58,556 bases of DNA from Triparma columacea (Eukaryota; Sar; Bolidophyceae; Parmales; Triparmaceae), in NCBI GenBank assembly GCA_030267965.1, contig BRYA01000546.1, positions 1 to 58,556 on the forward strand, written 5' to 3'. A program made the position numbers and the translations under genes. Shown here one piece after another: positions 53,562 through 58,556 of this stretch; the first letter of the stretch is position 1; the number at the start of each line of letters is the position of its first letter. The notes beneath the pieces were generated by a model. The model saw only the letters and a program-made list of their open reading frames with translations. It had not been told where the DNA came from and did not search any database.

Positions 53562-56500
53562 CTACTTTTTGGCCTTCTTGGCTTTCTTCTTGCTAGGAGT
53601 CGCTCCCTTCTTCTCCTCAGCCGCCTTACTCCCCCTCTTCTTCCCTCCCTTCTCCGCTCCCGCCATCCCCTCCGCGATGCTCTCCACCAGCCTCCCCGCC
53701 CCCTTTACCACGGCCTTGGACTTGCTCGCGCCTAGCATCATGAGTCCCTCCACGAAGCCCCCCTCTAGGCACGTCCAGAACTCAACGTCCTTTGACTTTG
53801 AGACCTTGCCGTAGGAGATTATCTTCTCGCAGCAAGCCAGGACGAGCCTGACACGCTTGGTCTTCAAACCTTCGGCCAAGCTCTCCTTGAGCGACGCGAC
53901 GATGGCCGAGAGCTGCCCGAAGTCGTAAAAGTCCCCTCCGTTCTTCCCGCCGAAGATTTTACCGACCAGCCTGTAAATCTCTCCCTTGATGAAATCGTTC
54001 CTTCCCTGCCTGACGCCCTCGACAAGTCCCTCAAGGAGGAGGCCTGCGGCTCTTTCCTCCACCCTTTCAATAACGTCCTCGAAGAGTCCCGCCTGCAAGT
54101 TGGAGTTCTTCTTCACGCTCCACTCCTTCAAGAGTTCCGAGTAAACTTCCTCGTCCCTCCCCTCGAGCGCCCCCGTCTTCAGGCAGGCGATCATTCCGAG
54201 GGAGCAAGCGTTCACGTGGGCTGCGTTAGGGGACTTCCTAACCTCCTTGGCGAGCCCTTCAAATGCCTCCCTGGCTCCATCCTCTGCGCCCTTTGCAACC
54301 TTTACCTTGACGAGCTTGCCCGTGTAAAGCTTCGTGATCTTCTCGAGCAGGGACTTCTTGGCGTTAACCAGCGGGCTACCACCGCCCGCAAGGCCGCCCT
54401 TGTTCAGGGTGGCATTCACGAGCGACCTCCTCTGCTCGATGAGGGGGAGGAGAAGGGAGAAAACCCTGTCTCCAACCTTCCCCCTTCCTAGCGCCTGCTC
54501 GAGCAGGACCAAGGCCCTCAGTTTGTGGTCGACGTCAATCTGCTCCTTCTGAACCTTGGACTTCTTCCTAGTCTGGGCCTTTATTTTGAGCATGTGGGCG
54601 AGAGCCCCGTCAGCACCCTCGTGATGCTGAAGGTTGTTCTCGTCATCAGAATCGTTGAGCATATCCGCGAGGGCACCGGCATCGAGTTCGACGGACTCAT
54701 CGTCAGAACCGTCCTGTTCCTCTTCCTGTTCTTCTTCTTCTTCGTCTTCTTCCTCCTCTTCCTCATCTTCCTCCTCTTCCTGCTCCTCATCTATTTCAGT
54801 CATCTTTCCAAAAAGACCCTGCTCAATGTCATCATCTTCCTCCTCTTCTTCCTCATCCTCCTCTTCACCACTCTCCCCCCTTTCCTCGTCTCCCCCCTCC
54901 TCTTCCTCTTCCTCCCCGCAGACACCCTCCTTGAGGACCTTGACGCAATCTCCGCTAAGAGCCTCGTCATTGATTTGGAGCGCACCTCCCCAGCACCTCT
55001 TCACGGCGTCTCTTAGAGCCCTGACGCTCGCGCCTCTGTTGGAAGACGACGTGTTCATGTTGAGGACCCCGATACAGACGTCTGCAACGACCGCCATAGG
55101 GTCCTCATTCCGCTCCTCCTCCTCCTCCTCCTCCTCCTCCGAGACATCCATCTCATCCTCCGAGTTTCCTCCCTCTACATCCAAGAGCTTTTTAGAGGCC
55201 TTGAAAAGGTCGTCGACAGTCGCGCAAACCTCATCGTCAAGGTTCTCCTCATCGTCAAGCATCATCATGCCTCCCTGGCTCTCGTCTTTCCCCTCGTTCA
55301 GCAGCTGCAGTGTTAGAGCCATCGTAAGGTTCGCGATCGCGTCCGCCGCCTTGGTCTTCCTTGGTTCTGACTCCTTGTCTTCCTCCAATTCTTTTGCGAT
55401 CCTCGTCATTTTGCTAGCCACGACCCGGGCCCTCATACCGTCATCGTCAAGCTCATCCCTGACGAGCCTGCACCCGGCCTGCTCGGCAGCGACCCACATG
55501 GCGTGGGTCTCCTTGTACTTCACGTTGGAAGCCTTTATTTGGGGGGAGTTTGTGAGATCAGCCATGAGGGAGAAGAAACGAGACGTCGCAAGGGAACGGA
55601 CCGCGAAGGGCAGGACAGTCTTGATTTTCAGTGCCGCCGAGACGGCAGGGTTCATGTCGGCGGTGGAAGGTTTCTGAGACTTCTGCGAAGGGTTGCATTG
55701 GATTGCGTTAGAGTGTTTAGGTTGCGAGTCGCAAGAAAAATTGTCTTTGCTGTACTTCACCGCTTCGCACACTTCTTACACCCCCCCCCTCCCACCCCCC
55801 TTTCTCGTCCGCCAATTCCCACTCTCACCTTGCCCTTCTTTTTCTTTCCTGTTGTGTTCCCTTCCTTTGGTTCATTGACATTGCTCGAGTCGAAGAAGCT
55901 AGCAGCGAGCAGGAACGCGTAGACCCTCGTTGTGACCTTCTCTCTCTTGTCGTCTGCGTCGTCCTCTTTTTGGAAGAGCTTGCTAGCTCTGTAGAGAGCT
56001 TCGACGAACGCGAGGCACTGCGAGGAGGGGCGTTGAGGGGGGTTAGGAGGAGGTGAGGGGGAGCCGCGTCAGTACATGAAAATGCTACACCTCTCCCCGC
56101 GTTCATTAATTCCCACCTTTCCAAGCGCGAGTCTTTTCTTCTCCTCTGAGTCCTCTCCTTCGTCCTCTCCTTGTGTCTTAAGGGATTCAGAAGACTCCAG
56201 GATGCTGTCCTCCAGGAAGCTGAGGTAAGAGTGGGTTGACTCCAAGTCGAGGGAGGTGAGGAGCGAGGAGGTCAGGGGAACCCTGGTCTTGTTGTCGAAC
56301 TTTATGTCGACAGTGAGGATCAAAGTCGCGAGCCTGAACTTGAATTGGGGGGACTTGTCCTTGGCCTGCGGAGGAGCGAATGGGTTTGTGTTAGGTTTAG
56401 TGATGAATGTGATTAGTAAGGCGTTTCCTTTCGCCCGTTCTCTCTCACCTTCTCCTTCACGTCCTCAAGACATTTCTTTCCGATCTCGATGAGCAGGGCC

Positions 56501-57459
56501 TTGTTCCTCGTCTCCGAGTTGGCCGAGTTGAGCATAAGCTTCACTGTCCTCTGGTTGAAGACAATCTCAACGGTGTCGTCGGTAAGGCGCGAGGCTAGGG
56601 AGGGGAGGAGGAGAAGAGGTACGGCCTTCCTCTCATGGGTAGATGTCGACATGAGGGGTGTGACTACCTCGTTCCAGAGAGCATTGAGGAGGGGGGCGGG
56701 GGAGGGAGAGTCAAAGATGGAGGAGAGGAGGGCTTCCCAGACGGAATGGAGGCGGGGGAAGGAAGAAGAGGTAGATACAAGCGCGTCAGATTGGGAAAGG
56801 ATGAAGAAAGGGGTTAGGGTAGGGACGAGGGAGCATTTGAGGGAGAGGAGGAGGGTCTCAGGGGTGTGGGTGAGGGCGGCAGACTTAAGCCAAGGGGAAA
56901 TCACCTTGTCGATGGTCCCGTTGCGAACATCAGCGGAAAGAGAGTCGAGGATCGAAGATACGGCGTGTACGGACGTCTCCCTGAGCCACTTTTTGGTGGC
57001 GTAAAGGGAGAGGGCAGCCTTGGTGTATGAGGAGGCGACATCTAGGGAAGCAGAGGAGAGAAGGGTCGACTTGGAGATCGCGAGGAGACCAAAGAGGAGG
57101 CCGAAGTTGTAGTCACGAATCTCCATGCCCTTCTTGCACGAAGGAGGGGGGGCCGTAACAGTGGTGAGGGAGGTGAGGAGAGTTGAGGGGTCAACAAGGG
57201 GGGAGCTGGTGGACGCTAGCTTGTCGATCAGCAGCGTAAGACCGGCCGCATAGCCTTGGCGAGCACCTGCCCTTCCAGAACAGAGGCCCTTGAGGAGTCT
57301 GTTGAGAGCATAGGTAATATCTGCAGATTCAGAATCATCGACCAACGATTTCAGTTGACTTCCAGCCTTTGATCTGACGTTTATATCAGGAGAAGAGAGA
57401 TCTCTAAATACATCGAAAAACTGTGACGTCGATGTTTGGCTTTTTGAGAGCGCAGACAT
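53562..57459 (-). CDS. POL5/MYBBP1A-type nucleolar protein
   Basis: Four exons (57459-56449, 56365-56117, 56017-55829, 55682-53562; introns 83, 99 and 146 bp) give 1189 aa. The start ATG is at 57459; an upstream GTG in frame is not used. An all-helical, HEAT-like protein whose N-terminal block LLKGLCSGRAGARQGYAAGL is the DNA polymerase V/Myb-binding protein 1A signature. The middle holds long Glu/Asp runs, and the C-terminus is a Lys-rich tail (PSKKKAKKAKK), probably a nucleolar signal. Despite the name, the family acts in rRNA synthesis and ribosome biogenesis rather than replication. Convergent with P5CS, 89 bp between stops. Confidence 0.88.
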
Positions 57460-57764
57460 GATAATGGGAGACTTTGACACAATTTGTTCTTCTGGTGGTG
57501 GGTGGTAGATGGGTGGAAATTGAAAGAAGAAGTCTTAGAGGGTTGGCGGGGGTAGGATTATCGTCAAAAGAAGCAGTCTGATTTAGAATACGAGGGCGAA
57601 ATATATTCTAAAAGACTTTTGAGAGAGAAAGAAAGCAAATCTAATTCCCAATTTTATGGAGGCCAAAATCAGGGCTAAGCCTTTGGGGGAAGTCGGGAAA
57701 ATGTGTCCATTTTGTCGGGAAACCCGACTTTTTTAACACACTTAGCAAAACCCTCAGAACACCC
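57460..57764. other. Intergenic region with stem-loop
   Basis: About 305 bp between divergent genes. The only structure noted is the hairpin described at 57690-57730. No coding or RNA gene assigned. Confidence 0.5.
57690..57730. other. Nested inverted repeats followed by T run
   Basis: AAGTCGGG (57690-57697) pairs with CCCGACTT (57723-57730), and AAAAT/ATTTT pair inside it. Alternatively GTCGGG-AAA-CCCGAC (57714-57728) forms a tight hairpin. A run of T follows directly. This could be a structured leader or a small RNA end; function unknown. Confidence 0.6.
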
Positions 57765-58556
57765 ATGTCTATGCTTTCTGCTGCGGTGGGCGCAATGTCC
57801 ATACAGCCCCCTGGACCGCCGCCGTCGGACAGGGCCCGTACATTGTTCCAGCATGGATTTCAGAGCTCCTCCGAGGATCCTACCGAGGAAGAGAAGGTGA
57901 TCTTGTATTGATAGATATGCGGACGAAGGACCGTGGGCGACATGGTGCTATACGTGTGGCTGCTATCGATGGGCAGGAAAACATCCGGGCTGCTCTGGGA
58001 ATAGGAGGTGCGGAAGACAACAATGAGGAGGAGCAGGCTGACAAGACAAGGCAGAAAATGAATAAGCAAATCAAGCAGCTGGTTAGCATCACCAGCAAAC
58101 TCATCATGGAACCTCCGGTTACTGAGGAAGGCGCTGACCACTGGGTGTTGTCTGCCAAGGAACCCGCAAGGAAGCATCTTCACGATATGTTCGACAACCC
58201 CGACAAGAAGCGTCGCTCCATGAAATTCTTCCGCGGTGCAGACATCCTCCGTCCTGACTCTATGTCCAACTTGATCAGAGAGATTGATGATGTGTATGAT
58301 GACGATGAGTTTGAGGATGAGTTAAAGGAGGCGATTCGCAAACGCGCTAAGGACCTTCTGTCACATCCAAAGGCCGACAGCACCAATTTGGAGCAACTAA
58401 AGGAAGAGTTGACGGAATACGCATTTGACGTTGAAATTATGATTGAAGAGAAGACTGAGGAAAACGCAGCTTTTGACATTTGTGAGTGGACCAAGGAGAC
58501 GAACCTTCTCGACTGGCACTACCAACGCAGGGAGGATCATCCCCTCATCTTCGCCT
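57765..58556 (+). CDS. Acidic protein of unknown function, 5' part (runs off window)
   Basis: Modelled as exon 57765-57896 (44 codons, start MSMLSAAVGAMS) joined over an 80-bp intron (57897-57976, GTGATC...GGGCAG) to an exon open to the window edge. The product is at least 237 aa: charged, Asp/Glu/Lys-rich and mainly helical, with KFFRGADILRPDSM and LDWHYQRREDHPLIFA near the visible end. No family was recognised. A different frame is also open without a stop from about 57746 to the edge, so the first exon is uncertain; the second exon frame is firm. Truncated at its 3' end by the window. Confidence 0.55.

Noticed and set aside
54634..55677. Serine-rich 347-codon plus-strand frame opposite POL5
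   Set aside because: It is the antisense of the Glu/Asp-rich runs; the minus-strand protein matches a known family.

Overview
The window is nuclear DNA from a compact-genome eukaryote, most likely a photosynthetic stramenopile with a red-algal-derived plastid (diatom or Bolidophyceae/Parmales type). Most genes carry spliceosomal introns of about 57-310 bp (usually GTGAG donors and C-rich tracts before CAG/TAG acceptors). The protoporphyrinogen oxidase N-terminus looks like a signal peptide followed by a phenylalanine-centred plastid motif. BspA-type leucine-rich-repeat proteins, an ABCG half-transporter with a cysteine-rich N-terminus and an alpha-beta fused transhydrogenase are also present. 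The taxon is an inference; no rRNA or organelle marker is present.

Layout. 1-330 is an 18-bp telomere-like tandem repeat, C-rich strand outward, so the left edge may be at or near a chromosome end. 539-6445 (-) is a giant intronless membrane protein with START-like modules. 7627-11392 (+) is an eight-TM Wntless/GOLD-like protein fused to a class 3 lipase. 11554-13544 (+) holds two tandem C2H2-like zinc-finger paralogues. 13866-16204 (+) is protoporphyrinogen oxidase. 16303-22415 holds a CX9C protein, a membrane-anchored TKL kinase and an ABCG transporter. 22644-26641 is a divergent pair, Rab geranylgeranyltransferase alpha (-) and a MINDY-3-like deubiquitinase (+), with only 55 bp between start codons. 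26763-29852 (-) holds a metallothionein-like/ABM fusion and an IQ/WW protein interrupted by an assembly gap. 30100-33669 (+) is the proton-translocating transhydrogenase. 33846-41678 holds a 7TM protein, a BART-domain protein, an EF-hand protein and an Msp1/ATAD1 ATPase. 41838-47331 (-) is a cluster of three BspA-like LRR genes. 47535-50189 holds a hypothetical gene and a DusA-like tRNA-dihydrouridine synthase. 50503-53472 (+) is P5C synthase, and 53562-57459 (-) is a POL5/MYBBP1A ribosome-biogenesis factor. A partial gene runs off the right edge.

There is no operon-like pathway cluster. Most genes are unrelated housekeeping genes packed head-to-head or tail-to-tail; paralogue clusters (zinc fingers, LRRs) mark the rapidly evolving parts. 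The most unusual signal is a short dispersed element of about 134 bp. It lies in the sense orientation inside introns of two unrelated genes (protoporphyrinogen oxidase and P5C synthase), with a shorter relic in a third intron. Its ends form an inverted repeat, and it encodes a relic peptide with a C-x2-H-F motif. It behaves like an introner or an intron-resident transposon relic.

Exon models were built by eye from splice motifs, reading-frame continuity and remembered family conservation. No database search was run.
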